Below are positions 12,363 through 24,639 of a stretch of 64,000 nucleotides of DNA, piece after piece. The position numbers and the translations under genes are program-made. The stretch covers positions 31,734,559-31,798,558 of the forward strand of contig NC_079476.1 of NCBI RefSeq assembly GCF_026230105.1, written 5' to 3'. How positions within the stretch are numbered: the stretch's first letter is position 1; each line of letters opens with the position of its first letter. The DNA comes from Diorhabda sublineata. Lineage: Eukaryota > Arthropoda > Insecta > Coleoptera > Chrysomelidae. A model generated the notes under the pieces. The model saw nothing but the letters and a program-made list of their open reading frames with translations. It searched no databases and was not told the origin of the DNA.

Positions 12363-12396
12363 TATAAATGACGCGTGTACTCATAGTTGTTCATTT
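12363..12396 (+). promoter_or_regulatory. Candidate core promoter: TATA box plus initiator
   Basis: TATAAA at 12363 is followed by TCATTT at 12391, a full match to the arthropod initiator TCAKTY, with the A 30 bases from the first T of the TATA box. The spacing is ideal for RNA polymerase II. No coding exon could be attached downstream, so it may belong to an unseen gene, a transposon, or chance. Confidence 0.3.
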
Positions 12397-12399
12397 AAA

Positions 12400-14401
12400 A
12401 GTGAAAATTGTGTGATTTCACGAAAATTTGCTATAGTAAAGTTTTATTGGAGACGATTTTTTGCTGTTGAACATCTGCTTAAGATTTTTTATTACTTGGT
12501 GTGCTAATAAAGTAATTTGATTGAAAACCTGAAATTAATATTGAAAAATTGAATAAGTGGTAGATGATTGTACTTCAATTCAAGTAGAATAAAAAATTGA
12601 ATGAATAATGAATAATTTATTCATTCGAAACAAACTCCGATTTGAGTGAAATTATAAAAATAAGTAGAGGAGTAACCACTTTGAGACTTGTTTCTAGAGA
12701 ACGACAGGATGGATTTTCACCTCACCTGCAAACTAAATTCGTTTATGTCCATGCAAGTTGTCGCCAAAAATATATTGGTAGAAATTGATCGCAATCATCA
12801 ATAGCTGTAACTAAAAGGTTACATCCCCGAGAAGTCTACTCCTCTACATGCCTTACAAGTCAACTATTTCACTTATGCAGACGGGAAGGAAATACAGTTT
12901 GTAACTCGGACACGTGATGTTCAAAGTCTGGACAAGCCTTACAGTTTGCCTAGTGATCTTAAAAGGTTAAAGTCAAGGTGTCTGATTAGCTTTTTTAGAC
13001 ATCGTCTTTTGGTTGTTTTAAGTGGAACACATTAGGCTTATCAGAAGGCCTATTTACGCTACGTTCCCTGACCGCCCACTAACCTGACTATGAATAGGTA
13101 CCAAATCTCGACAGTACAGGGCGTGACTTCAGATTTCTCTCCTGAATCGTCACAGTAATTCCAACGTTGATTTAGTAGTATGGAATCCAGCATTATTATG
13201 CAGAATTAGGACGCATTCACTTATCATTGCTCGCTAGCTTGCGTTGGATAGCTTCGTGTAACCTTTTCTAAGTGACAAAATAACAATCGGCGCACGATTT
13301 GACGGTGAATGTCAGATGTAAATACCTTTGCCATAGAACTCAACTCACTCACCATCCAGCAATCCAGATATATTCATGTAGCGCCGTCTGGCTACACTCT
13401 GGAATAAGCAAATTTCTTCAAATGCTGCTGTTTGTAACATTAATTTCTGATCCTCATTCGTACAAAAGTCGCTTCGTATCGATAATTATTTTTATTATTA
13501 TTCCTACATACGTATCCCTTAGAAGAGTTCGTTATTGTGTTAGATTGTAAATATTTTTCTTAGAATGTGTGCAGGTCCATAGATGTTCTGTAATTGAATT
13601 TAGGCGTTTCAATTATATACCAATTATAATTGGTTGTATTTCAGCGTTGACATTCCATATTGTCAAAATACAATCATTTAACTTATGTTATAATCAAGCA
13701 CGAATTAGATTATGATTCATATTGGGATATTTAGTATTGCCGCCATAAACAAGCCAATGAATTTTTATGAAAATTCTCCACCTGTGCACATGTACACTTT
13801 GAAAGGTAGTTTCGTTATTCATTGTAGTTTTCTCGTGTATACTTTATATTTAAATTTTATTTTATTTGTGCCTTTATTTAGCTACTTATATGCTTGTTTC
13901 GTAGTTTCTTACAAACTTTTATCTACTAAGATAAAAATTGACGTTTCGACTTCTGTTTAAGTCTTTATCAAAATATGATATTGACACTGACAATTTTCGT
14001 ATATATATCAATCAATAGATCACCTGCATCATGAACATCAAAATAAAAATAAAATTAAATTTATAGAATTTATTTATTTTTAGAAATTTAGAAATTTATT
14101 TTTTCCTTAGTCCTTACATTTTGCAGTAATTAATTAAATTATCTGAAGTTTTATTGGAATTTACAAAATAGAGCTATAAATTTTACTTAAATTATTTAGA
14201 TCTTTTTTATCGTTTATAGCTTTTTCGTTCTTATAAATGTGAACCATTTCTAAAAATTCTCTTTTTCTTGAATTAGATTTCGTTCCAAGAATATTTGAAT
14301 CTTTATAATTGAATTTATGTTTTTTGATATTTAATGGTTCGTTAATGAAGTTTTATATTTTCTGTATACTGAAATGTCTGCCCTATGTAGACTGCGTCAC
14401 T

Positions 14402-14403
<2 letters not shown>
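12400..14403. other. Mixed spacer, no gene recognised
   Basis: Between about 12,660 and 13,320 GC is somewhat higher than around it, and translation gives broken frames with no recognised motif. A short inverted pair (GTAGAGGAGTA at 12,663 and TACTCCTCTAC near 12,837) brackets part of this patch. The rest is AT-rich. Confidence 0.35.
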
Positions 14404-14453
<50 letters not shown>

Positions 14454-14457
14454 TAAT
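14404..14457. repeat. TA dinucleotide microsatellite
   Basis: About 26 TA units in a near-uninterrupted run, breaking up into ATAATA at the right end. Confidence 0.97.
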
Positions 14458-14969
14458 AATTACTGCTTTTGTTTTTGTTTTTTATTTTTTGGTGTTTTCG
14501 TTTTTAATTTAGTGAAATATTTGGATAATGTATTATGTCCTTTATGACTTATACTAAATTTAAAACAGAAGAGACCTAAAATGCAGAACATTGCAATTGC
14601 CGTTTGTCTGCACCACTGCCTCCAAATATTCTCCTCCTCCTTATAGCAATACTAAATGTGATACGTGACATATTCATTCCCCCCTTTCCACCATTCTTTC
14701 TGTTTTGCATGCCCACTGAGATCTCAACAATTGTAATTTCTCAAAACCAACTAATTCTTCATATCCATGTTTAATTCCACATTTAGAAGGCTTCCAATGT
14801 ATGCAATAATGCGTACAGCAATAGCAATAAACAGTGAAAATCTTATTTACCCTTAAATAACTTGATCTAGCTTATTCTGAGCGTCTTCAACTCCAATGAT
14901 ATATACCAATATCTTGAGGGAAACTATCTAAATCTTTATGTATGATTGGTGTTCAATTCAAAAGGTACG

Positions 14970-15080
14970 TAACGTCTCAACAACCAAACTGGGATAAATT
15001 CGAAAATACTACTTTGAGAAGACATAGGGAGATATCTATTGACGCGAATGTAGTATATGACGCAAGCTCCGTACTCGCAG
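14970..15080 (+). mobile_element. Possible LINE endonuclease-RT linker relic
   Basis: Translation gives NWDKFENTTLRRHREIS and a following segment shaped like the region after the endonuclease domain of non-LTR retrotransposons. No catalytic motif is visible; the call is weak. Confidence 0.25.
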
Positions 15081-16762
15081 ATAACGCAATAGAGAAGTAG
15101 ATGGTGATGTGCTTGGTTCAGTTCAAATAGAAGCAGGTAAGGTGATCCTCACCTTTTATTTTGACGCCCGAACTCCGGTATTCTTTTAATTCATTGGGCT
15201 TAGATAAACCATTATTTAACAGTGACGTGTACCGTGGCTTAAGCAAAGAATACTCACCGATTGAGTGATAACATATCTTTAGGGTCACATAGTATACTGG
15301 CAACGTTTAAATACTAGTAATTTGAGTATCCTCCCTACAGCTCTGAGATGTCGATCTGTGAAGGGCACAGTAACTATCAACACAACCACAAGAATTTTAG
15401 GAATAGGGACTCCTTCGGATCGTTAAATAATGGATTAGTTGTACTCAGATAACTGGTTATTAATTTTGAATAAAGACTTCAACTATGCCCACTATGTCGT
15501 TTCGTATCTATTCATTTGAACATACCTAGTATTTATATTTGCTTCATTTTTATATAGATGTACTAATTTACTAAATAGACGTTGAGCTTATAACTAAGTT
15601 TCTGGAAATCAATCAGTTATTGAAGATTCTGTGTAGTGCTACTAACCAAGTTTCATTCTAATTGAAATATGTAGAACAAGAAAAGATCAATAATTATAGT
15701 TGGATTAAGGCGGTTAAAGAAAACATAGAAGAATGTTATGTTATAATCTTCATAGTACTTATTGTCCTTCCGGATCTTTTATGAAGTACATTGTAAAATA
15801 AGAAGCATTATCCGTGAAAAGTATGTTACACACTGACTGCAAATATCGATATTGGATAAACAAAAAAAAACAATTCACCTGTAATCTATTAAAGAAAAAT
15901 ATCAATAACTAATGCTGAAATGTGATAGTGGAAACAAATTTCAGTAAAATTATAAGTCTTTAGTGAGGTTTACGACCACGCCCTACGAAGAGTACCGGCA
16001 GTTTTAAATTTAGATCTTATATAAAAATTGTACATTTTAATCTTTACTCCAAGTTTGAACCGGATGTTACTTACAAATATACAAACATAATATATCTAGC
16101 CCAACATTATTTTTGCTGTAACTGTACAAAGTAACTTATACGAATAAAAGCAAATGCATACACGCATATAAAACCAATTAGACGACGAAAAGTTGTCCTA
16201 GTCAAGTCTAGAATAGACAAATAAAGAGAGAGATAGCAATAATTGGATAGCAGAGAATTTTGGCCCTTCTGTTTAGTTGGTGATAAACAGTGTTGCCAAG
16301 TTTATATGCGTAGAACTTAAAATTTCCAAATACGAGACACCACTTCCAACAGTTGAACGTCTGGGTCAGACAGACTGGTAAAATTAATGCACACTTTGAA
16401 CCATGACTGTTTTTCAGCTAAAATAATCGAATTCTGTTATAAAATACGAAGTTTCCCTACGCATTTATCGTATTTCTATTATCTTCTTCATTAGATTATA
16501 TACATATCTATTTCGGAATTTTTTTCTACAGTTTTACTACTCAATATCTAAGAAAGAAAGATACATACTAAATTGTGAAGATATAAACAAGAAATTTTGA
16601 TGCTACATCGTTAAAATCATCAATTTTCCCTATGTTTCCATTGGGAGTTTAGAAAACATTGAGATTAAGGTGTTTTAACCTTAGTTTTCAAGGAATTTTA
16701 CACTCATTGTATATATCTGAAGTGTTGCTGAAGATTCTTTTTAATAATACATATCATATTGA

Positions 16763-17128
16763 ATGAGTAGTTCATATCATCATTTTGTGTCGCCTAATGG
16801 CCAAACTAATTTCATTATAAAAGTTTCATTACATTCCAAAAGAACAGTTCAAAAAGCTCTATTTAAAAATGATCTAGGATTGAGAGGGTTTGTAGACAGA
16901 CGACAGGCTTTGATAAATGCTCTTGAGATTGTTGATATTGTGCCTAAATATGCACTGCCCCTGCACTTAAACTCACAATTACACAGTCTGATACACGATT
17001 CGATTAGCAAGTTAACAACAATTTATATTGAAATAGTTCTATTTTGGATTGTTAAGTTTCTGGCTCAAAACCTCCCGAAGACATTGATTTGTTTTTATGT
17101 TAGAACAAATAATTTGACAATATATTAG
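16763..17128 (+). CDS. Open frame of unknown function, 121 codons
   Basis: This is one of the longer uninterrupted frames outside the recognised elements. It starts MSSSYHHFVSPNGQTNF and includes VPKYALPLHLNSQLHSLIHD. I recognise no family. Its C-terminal third is hydrophobic and AT-driven (KLTTIYIEIVLFWIVKFL), and no promoter, splice site or partner exon is apparent. It may be a chance frame or a fragment of a repeat. Confidence 0.15.
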   Translation: MSSSYHHFVSPNGQTNFIIKVSLHSKRTVQKALFKNDLGLRGFVDRRQALINALEIVDIVPKYALPLHLNSQLHSLIHDSISKLTTIYIEIVLFWIVKFLAQNLPKTLICFYVRTNNLTIY

Positions 17129-18587
17129 CACTAGAGAAAAAATATGCAATGTATTGAAAATAGTTAATTATTAAAACTCAAAATCCTCACACTTCGAAAA
17201 GATAAATTGTATGGATTTTTATTCATGAAATTTCTAAATAAATAGTCCTGTTTCCATCAATTTTTAGTCCCCAATAACTTGAGAATTTTATTTTATAACT
17301 CTAAGAAAGGTAAATTACATTTTTACAGCGTATGAAATTTTTATTTTGAATGATACTTATTTAAAATTATTGTACGTATATATTATTCAAGTATATTCTA
17401 TATTATCATTTATTACCTGAATCTCTTAATTTATTTAAAAAGTTTAAGTTGCATAAACAGTCATTCAGTCAGTTAAAAATTTTTGACAAAAAGTTCTCAC
17501 AGAGATAAATTTGAATTGAGAATATTTGCCTATTAATAAATCTCAGTAATATTGATTTTGAATATAAATATTGTTACTTCAAATAATTTTAAAAATATAT
17601 GAAGCGATGTAGCGATTAACCTCAACCTTTAACATTAATCAATTAAGAATAAGAGTAATTTAAAGAAAAATGCCTTTTCAAATGATACTAGGAAAAAATA
17701 TATATATTCAAATGTTTTTCTGGAAAAATTACTGTATAACTAATAAACAAGTCATCTCATTTTGGCGACATTGGTCAAATATTAAAGTGAATCTACATCT
17801 TTATCTATCGTAAACTTTGATATCAATTTATCTTCTAGAAGTAAATAACTGCTGGAAGAAATTTGCATTAAATATTAGTAAAAATAAATATGAAGTTCAA
17901 ATAAACAAATTAGGAATAAAAACCTATTACATGACCATCAAGATGTTTGAAAGAAAAACATTGGAAACTCGTAAAACTCTTCATATATTTTTATATTTCA
18001 CTATTAATAACTGGCAAGAATTTGTTGATATTATGAATTCCTTTAAGAATCTGTTAATTAATTGAATGGAAATCAATTTTGCCAGATAGTGGGCATACAA
18101 AATAATAGATTCTTGTTTACTTTGTCTAAAATTGTAATAAAAATAAAAATATTAATTAAAAATTTAATTCGCCTCAAAGTAGTATTATTTCCAGGCATAT
18201 AATGTATATTAAGTTTTAAATGGAAGATTCCAGTTCCACTTCTTCTATGGTTACTTTGAGGAATCCTATTTTAACGAACAGAGGATATGTGATTCAATAT
18301 TCGTCGAGCCAGGAAAGTAGTTGTTTTCTCCTTTGAGAAACAACTGAGCAAAGTGTAAAAAATAATGTAATAAGATGCAAATCAATCATTAAGAATATAG
18401 TCCAAAGTTGTTTACAACGATTATAAACAAAGATTGATAGTACATACTATTAGTAATTAATAAATCGTTACTAGTAATTTATACTATATAGAAAATCCTT
18501 GCAATATTTCGACAGAAACCATCATTGTTAAAGGCAGGTGCAAGACGAAGTACAAGAAATTGCATGCAATTTTGTCCAAAGTCAAAA
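17129..18587. other. AT-rich spacer, nothing firm
   Basis: One 82-codon frame (17817-18065) has lysine-rich composition and no recognised motif. No repeat borders were found. Confidence 0.3.
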
Positions 18588-19480
18588 TCTATAAATACAT
18601 ATAAAAATGAATTGCTGTTCGCTAGTCTCGATGAAACTCGAAAACGGTTGGACCGATTCGGCTAATTTTGGTCTTGAAGGTTTAAAAGGTGAATAAATAT
18701 GAAAATGCTCGAAATTAAATAAAAACTTTGCTTATCCTTGATGTTTTGTCATAAATTAAATTTCTGAGCGCGACCATAATATTTGACATTTGACAACCAA
18801 TATTTCGATCCATTCTCTATATCGATCGATACCTCAGACAAAGAGTGTATCCTTCTATTTTTGTGAGTGACAATTTCAAGATATGTGTTCTTTTTTGTTG
18901 ATATTTTGTGATAGTTACACTTTACTGCTAACATGCGAATATTTTTGCAACAAGACGAAACTGCAAATGTGTTTGCGAAGAAGTTGTTAGACATTGGAAA
19001 TAATAAAGTCGCAGTGGACATCACGTTACCCACAGATTTCTGTCACAAACAGACTCAAAAGAGGAGCTTATTCATCGTGTTTTCCTAGATATAGCGCAAC
19101 AGTTTAATTACCGTAATTGACTGGGTGAACGAGCAATATTGTCGGTGAAAAATAAAGATGTCCACGATCTCAATGCGACTATTCAGAATTTTTAAATTCA
19201 ATGGAATGGGCTAAATTACCACCTCACAAGGGAAAATACAATGAAGAGGATTTCTTGAACACGCGTATATCTATGATTTCAACGGATTTACCATTCGATT
19301 TTAAACGTTTACAGCGTCTGGAATTTGCGATGACCAAAAATAAATCGCAAGGCCAGTTGTTGGAAGTTAGCGGAATCAATTTGGAGTTTCCCTGTTTCTC
19401 GCATGGACAACGTCGTTGGCTCGCGTGTCGGAAGTGCGAGATTTTGGATGAAACAATCAGCTGAAAATTTGCGCATCCTT
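18588..19480 (+). mobile_element. Helitron fragment: 5' end plus helicase C-terminal relic
   Basis: The stretch from TCTATAAATACATATAAAAA resembles the 5' terminus of a Helitron family common in insects, with TC next to a host A, followed by the conserved AAAACGGTTGGACCGATTCG block. From about 18,925 the plus strand encodes the end of a Helitron Rep/helicase: NMRIFLQQDETANVFAKKLL, then DITLPTDFCH, then ERAILSVKNKDVHDLNATIQ, then FAMTKNKSQGQ and NLEFPCFSHGQ. The last two correspond to late helicase motifs of the Pif1 type. Frameshifts, stops and the absence of the Rep nuclease and most of the helicase show an internally deleted, dead copy. The CTRR 3' hairpin end was not located. Confidence 0.85.
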
Positions 19481-19989
19481 TTGATCCAGAAATATTGAGT
19501 CTTGTATTGAATTGCTCGTTGTATTGCATCATGTCAAGCGGCTTTAAGGGCCGTTGAAAAAACATTTGAAAGCAAAACATGAATGAAAATCTTTACAATT
19601 TCTTCGATATAAACAAAAATTTAGTAGATTCCTGGACTTGACATTAAATTGGAGTCGAAATAATCAAATAACAATCTTAAGTATAACAATGTGAGTTTAA
19701 TGTAGCTGATTTTTTTTTGTTCCCCATTAATTTTCATTTTAACGTTATTTGTCTCTTGATACTTTATTTTCTTAATTTGAATCTTCCCTAATATTGCCTC
19801 TCCACCAAGGTCCTACGGTTTTTATCAGATGTAATCAGGTAATTTCAAGGTTTCCTGACTACCTAAATGTATAGCCTCCTGTAGATGTTTCACTTCAATT
19901 TCTCAAAAAATGGTACTTAGATCTTCAATTTAACTGTACATAAGTATTCAATATTCGCCTGTATTTTTTTTGTTAACTTCAAAGATTTG

Positions 19990-20520
19990 CCGTAGAAGCT
20001 ACAATACAACAGCCAGAAAGTCAGAGTCCATGCTTCGCAACCAAATGCAACGGATTAACAGATACTTTGAACGATCTTGTTAGGTTATTTGCGTTTTCTT
20101 TTACAATAAATGACTAGAAGCATGTCTAAAAGTCTTTAATCTGCTTCTGTAGATTCTTCATTGTCAGGAATAATATCAAAATGTTTCCTTTTTGATTTTG
20201 TTTTTCTTAAAGAGCCGGGAATAGCGGGGTGCTAAATCTGGTGAAATATGCAGATTTGGATAGACTTTTAGTGGCTAAAAATCTGCCAAGCAATTTGGAG
20301 CATAACGTATTGTTGACATAAAAAGGAAAGTTATTTTCAAATCTCTTTCTTCACAAATAGCCTCGCAAACGTTCTAGTACCTCCTATGCTATCACAAAAA
20401 TCGTTACCTTAATAAGCACTTGTATGAAGGCCTATTTAAAATAAGATGAACTTGTTTTCCTCTAAAAACTCTGAAATTTGTCTCAGAATCATAGCCATTG
20501 AAAAGTTTTGAGAGCTGTTT
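19990..20520 (-). mobile_element. Decayed mariner transposase C-terminal half
   Basis: On the minus strand fragments read YDSETNF, LADF, HISPDLAPRYSRLFKK and KRKHFDIIPDNEES, matching the catalytic-core end of DD34D mariners in order. The third catalytic aspartate is not preserved after SPDLAP. The same KRKRFDTIPDMEK motif occurs in the element at 39.99-40.83 kb, so these are likely two copies of one family. Confidence 0.65.
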
Positions 20521-20584
20521 TGGCACTTTTCGTCATCAATACATTAATCACACTTTTTAATCGTTTATTTGTTATTGTTAATTA

Positions 20585-21628
20585 CGAGGATGGTCCCAGA
20601 AGTATCTAACCTGACCTAGAGATAGCGGTAGTTACTTCTCTGTGTTGAAAAATACCTCTGTCCATGAAAGTGCATAATCTATACAGCATATGTTTCAAGT
20701 TTGAAGACGTCACGTTGTTTTGTATTTGTATGGCAGCCATCAATAGTGAACTTTTTCAGTGAATTTGTAAACAATTGAAAAAATTAGTTGTCGTTATGTA
20801 ATACAATACTATTATTTTACGGCATTAGCCCAACTAATATAAAAGCTGACCAGCATTACAGAGATCGACCAAATGAGGTGACGTCTCTCGAAAATTTGAA
20901 AATGAGAAAGCTATGTGTAAGATGGGTGTCGCGTTTGCTCACAATGGAACAAACACAGCGTCGTGAGAATGTTTCCATCGAGTGTTTGGTAATGTTTCAC
21001 AGAAATAAAACCGAATTTTCCATTCCCGTGGATGTGACGTGTGTCCACTTAGGACCCGAAGCGAAAGAACAAACTGATGGACTGAAAAAGGAAATTCGGT
21101 CCCAAAGAAGGCGAATATCGTTTCATCTGCAAGATTAAAGAGTCGGCTTTTTGGTATTCGCGTGGAATAATTCAACTATCTGGAAAAATGAACGGCGAGT
21201 ATTATTCGAACTTATTGCAACATTTGAGCGAAGAAAAAGCATAAGAAGAAAATGTTGTTCCAGCAAGACAATGCATCAGCCCACACATCCGTTATCGTAA
21301 TGGCCAAAATTAATGATTTAAAGTTTGAATTGCTACCTCATGCAGGCTTTTCGTCAGATTTAACCCCCTTGGATTATTTTCTTTTCCCAGACTTGAAAAA
21401 ATGGCTCAATGATCAAAGAATTTCAAACAATGAAAAGGTGATGTCGGCAATTAATGGCTATTATGAAAATCTTAACGATTCCTATTATAAAAAAGGTATA
21501 GAAGTTATTGAACTTCGATGGGAAAAGTGTATGGAGCTAAAAAGAGACTACATTTAAAAATAAATATATTTTTTCCAAAAATTTTTGTGTTTTTTTTATT
21601 GGGCTTGTTACTTTTGGGACTATCCTCT
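20585..21628 (+). mobile_element. Mariner element with ends, internally deleted
   Basis: The ends CGAGGATGGTCCCAGAAGTA and its diverged inverted copy at 21,607-21,628 sit next to TA (20583-20584 and 21629-21630). Inside, the plus strand reads YGISPTNIKAD, then after a deletion RPNEVTSLENLKMRKLCVRW, TMEQTQRRENVSIECL, and later LFQQDNASAHTSVIVMAKIN and FSSDLTPLDYFLFPDLKKWL. The second and third catalytic aspartates are present. The first-D segment (usually VDETWIH) has been lost and frames shift around 21,120-21,250. At 1,044 bp it is shorter than the roughly 1.3 kb usual for the family. It is inactive. Confidence 0.85.
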
Positions 21629-21949
21629 TATTGTGGTTACTTATTTTTTTATTAATTTAAGAGTAGTTTAGCACACACAACATTTTCACGACTTTCAGTT
21701 TTCATATTTAGCTTTAATTCTCAAAGTGGTTTAAAAAAAACAACAATTTTGTAGTAGAATTCTTTTCAATTTTTCATGATGATTCATTAAATGTTAACAC
21801 TTCTACTTCTGCTGTGTTTAAAGACGTAATATTCATTTGCTGTACTGATTATTTTATTATAAATCTCGTCGACAGACAAAGATAACGTTGCCTAAATATT
21901 AAATTATTCAAAACATTAATGAAAGCAGCAAATTCCGAGTTTCAAAAAT

Positions 21950-22449
21950 CACATCGGCAACGTTGCATCCTAGACACCTTACCCCGCAACTAGTACTATT
22001 TCCTTCCCACCCGAATCGCTCGCGACGATCACCCCCGCACTCTTCCGCCACTCTTTTTCACGTTGTTGCGTGTGTCTATCAACCCCCACCCTTGACAAAA
22101 AAACCTCCAATGTCCCGAATAATAATATTTTTCAGAAAATCGCCTGCACATTTTGGACTAGAACAGAAAGTGTGCGTTGGGTGCGTCAAAAAAAGTGCGC
22201 GTTTCTATGCGTGTTTCGACCGTTTCTATGCGTGGATGCATTTCGCCCGTCGTCATTTATTTCAGTTAATTCCTTGGTCCGTTAGACGACGTAATCAATT
22301 TTGACCCATTAATTACCTTTGCAAAGTAATTTGTTATTTATCAATATTTATTATTTTTCATTTAAACAATTTTGATGCGGTGTACCAAATGACATTCCGT
22401 TATTTTTGTGATTTTTTAGCAGTTTTGGCCTGAATCTGGATTAGAAAAA
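21950..22449 (+). promoter_or_regulatory. GC-enriched patch, candidate distal promoter and 5' non-coding exon
   Basis: In contrast to AT-rich flanks this stretch is rich in C and CpG (for example CACCCGAATCGCTCGCGACG). It carries no transposon motif. A strong splice donor, AAAAA|GTGAGT, sits at 22,450. The transcription factor gene at 44.25 kb starts its coding exon right after a splice acceptor, so it must have upstream non-coding exons, and this is one candidate. A 113-codon frame through the patch (21963-22304) has a composition better explained by GC content than by coding. The link to the gene is inference. Confidence 0.35.
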
Positions 22450-23284
22450 GTGAGTCTTTGTAATTTATTTTTTCATATTATTTCAATAAATATGTGAGAA
22501 ACTGAAGAAAATATTTAAAACAATATTTTGTTGTTGTTTTTCATTACGTTTCTAGTTTTAAGTGGAACAAAGTACAGATGTTCATTGAATCGGAAATGAT
22601 CTGTTGATGAAATCGAATGAAAAACTAAAATGCAGATAATTGTATATTAATTTCACGAACCACACCTATATTTTGAATCTGTTTAATAGATGAAGAAATA
22701 TTTATTATTTTTATCAATATTGATCAACCCAAAAGAATGGCTTCAAAAAAACTGCCAAGCTAAATATTTTTTCAAAGTTTTAAAAATATCTGGATACCAA
22801 TGTCCACATCTCCATATTGTATCTATTTTACAAAACTATTTATTTTTCAATCTATTGTACTAATTTTTCAAAGCTTTTGGATTTATGACTAAAAATTGTA
22901 GAAAATAATTACGTTGGAAAGGATTCACTGAAATATGTAGAATAACAATTTTGAAAAATCGAGTATATCTGTGTAACTACTTAATTTTATATTATATATT
23001 CTACAATTGTCTACTAACAATAATATGGTACCTAGACCTAAGACAATAAATACATAAATCCATGAATTAAATTTCTTCATTATCCAACTTTCCAAATCTA
23101 TTTGTAATAGTTTTATTGCAAACATTAAAATGTCGTTTCCCCGCAATTTATTTCCTTTGCAAATAGCACCATAATGAGCATATTCCAATTCTAATTTAGC
23201 TATTGGTATTTATTTATTTAAATAAATAAGTTTTGTTTCAAATTTCTCTTGCAACAACTATTTTTTTTATTTTAAACAGAAATG
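22450..23284. other. AT-rich spacer, nothing recognised
   Basis: No motif, repeat or plausible exon was found between the two GC-enriched patches. Confidence 0.4.
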
Positions 23285-23480
23285 ACGCAACTGATCCACG
23301 GGTAACAGTAGGGCGGGGGTGAAACAAATCAAACAGACCAATAGGAAACGCGTCCGCAAACGGGCCACAGGGGTGAGTTTCTAGCAATACAATCGCCAGT
23401 CGCAAATATTCTCATAGTAAACTCGTTCACCCTTGCGAAGTGACGTGCGTGGTTAAAGGGTAGTTTGAGAGTTTTTTTTT
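23285..23480 (+). promoter_or_regulatory. Second GC-enriched patch with promoter-like motifs
   Basis: Within 200 bp there are a GC box (GGGCGGGG at about 23,312), a CCAAT box (GACCAATAGG), several CpG sites, a CRE-like TGACGTGC, and a strong donor GGG|GTGAGT at about 23,372. This grouping stands out in the AT-rich setting and suggests an enhancer or alternative first exon. Strand is assigned by the donor. No transcript evidence is available. Confidence 0.35.
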
Positions 23481-23489
23481 TCAAATACG

Positions 23490-24635
23490 TATGTTGTGTC
23501 AGAAGTGTTTTATTGTCCCTCAATAATTCGTTTTTATTATTATGCGTAGGTTTAGTGCTAATATCGTTGTTTCCGAGTGGATTATTTAGGTAAAAGATGC
23601 TATTACTTAATTTTATTTAAAACAAAAAAATAACACTAATTAAAATTTCATCATAAATTATTTCAAAATTACAACCTTCAGAACGTACTGTTCATGATCC
23701 GAATATAGTATCATTTTTGCGTGTGTGAGTGTTGTCACTGTCACTTTTGATGGTAAAAACATTTTTTATTTACACATATTATCCTCAATTTGTAATTCTT
23801 TGATTTGAATATTCTGTTATTGATTAATATTAAAAACTATCAATTCAATAAATTGTTAACATTTAAGAGTGCAATCGGATTAGTAGGCTTAAGTTTAAAT
23901 TTCACACCAACAGAAAAAGCTACAAAAACTCCTTTGAATCGGGTCTCCAACTCACAACGGCGTATTATCGTCTGAAAACTGCAAAAAACTTGTATCTAAT
24001 ATCTAATGCTTTGCCAACCTCCTAGAGAACACCCTCCCTCATTCAACCATGAAAAATCTATTTTGAGACTTTCGAAAAAAATTATATATCTTCTGAATAC
24101 AAATATCAACATTTAGATGGGTGTATTTATCGATATTGATACTGAAAGTTGGAAAATTTGGATCAGTTTATTAATTTTTCTTGTCAACAAAATTTATTAT
24201 GTATCTATGTAGTTACTACCCAGATCATTACATATTAAATAATAAATATTAACGCATAAATTATAACTTTCGTTGTTGATAATACCAAAAACTTCAACGG
24301 CTTAAATTTCTAGATACAAAGTAAAAATTAGAATATGTTATTATATTCTTTGATTCACTTTGCTGCGTTGTATGTTTGTGAGTGAAGCCTCGCAACTTAA
24401 TTTTGAAGTATTGAAACACCTCCGTTCTTTTTCAATCTCAAAACACTTATTCAAAAAGGATTTTTTCCCGATATTTTATTTTGATTGGAAAAGCTCATTT
24501 TATCTACAATAATTATTAATTAAAATAATAACTATAATTTCAACGTGGAAATGAACATTTTTCTGCATAAATACATACTTATGCGCAAAAACCACTTATT
24601 TTCTAATTTATCAGGCTTGCTATTGAACCTTTTCC
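23490..24635. other. AT-rich spacer, nothing recognised
   Basis: Only short frames; no recognised repeats up to the start of mariner homology. Confidence 0.4.
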
Positions 24636-24639
24636 ATTT

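Noticed and set aside
19224..19580. 118-codon minus-strand frame
   Set aside because: It is antisense to the Helitron helicase frame, which has clear helicase motifs; the minus frame has none.
21963..22304. 113-codon frame as a gene
   Set aside because: It coincides with a GC-rich patch where stop codons are rarer; the peptide has no domain and no supporting splice or start context.
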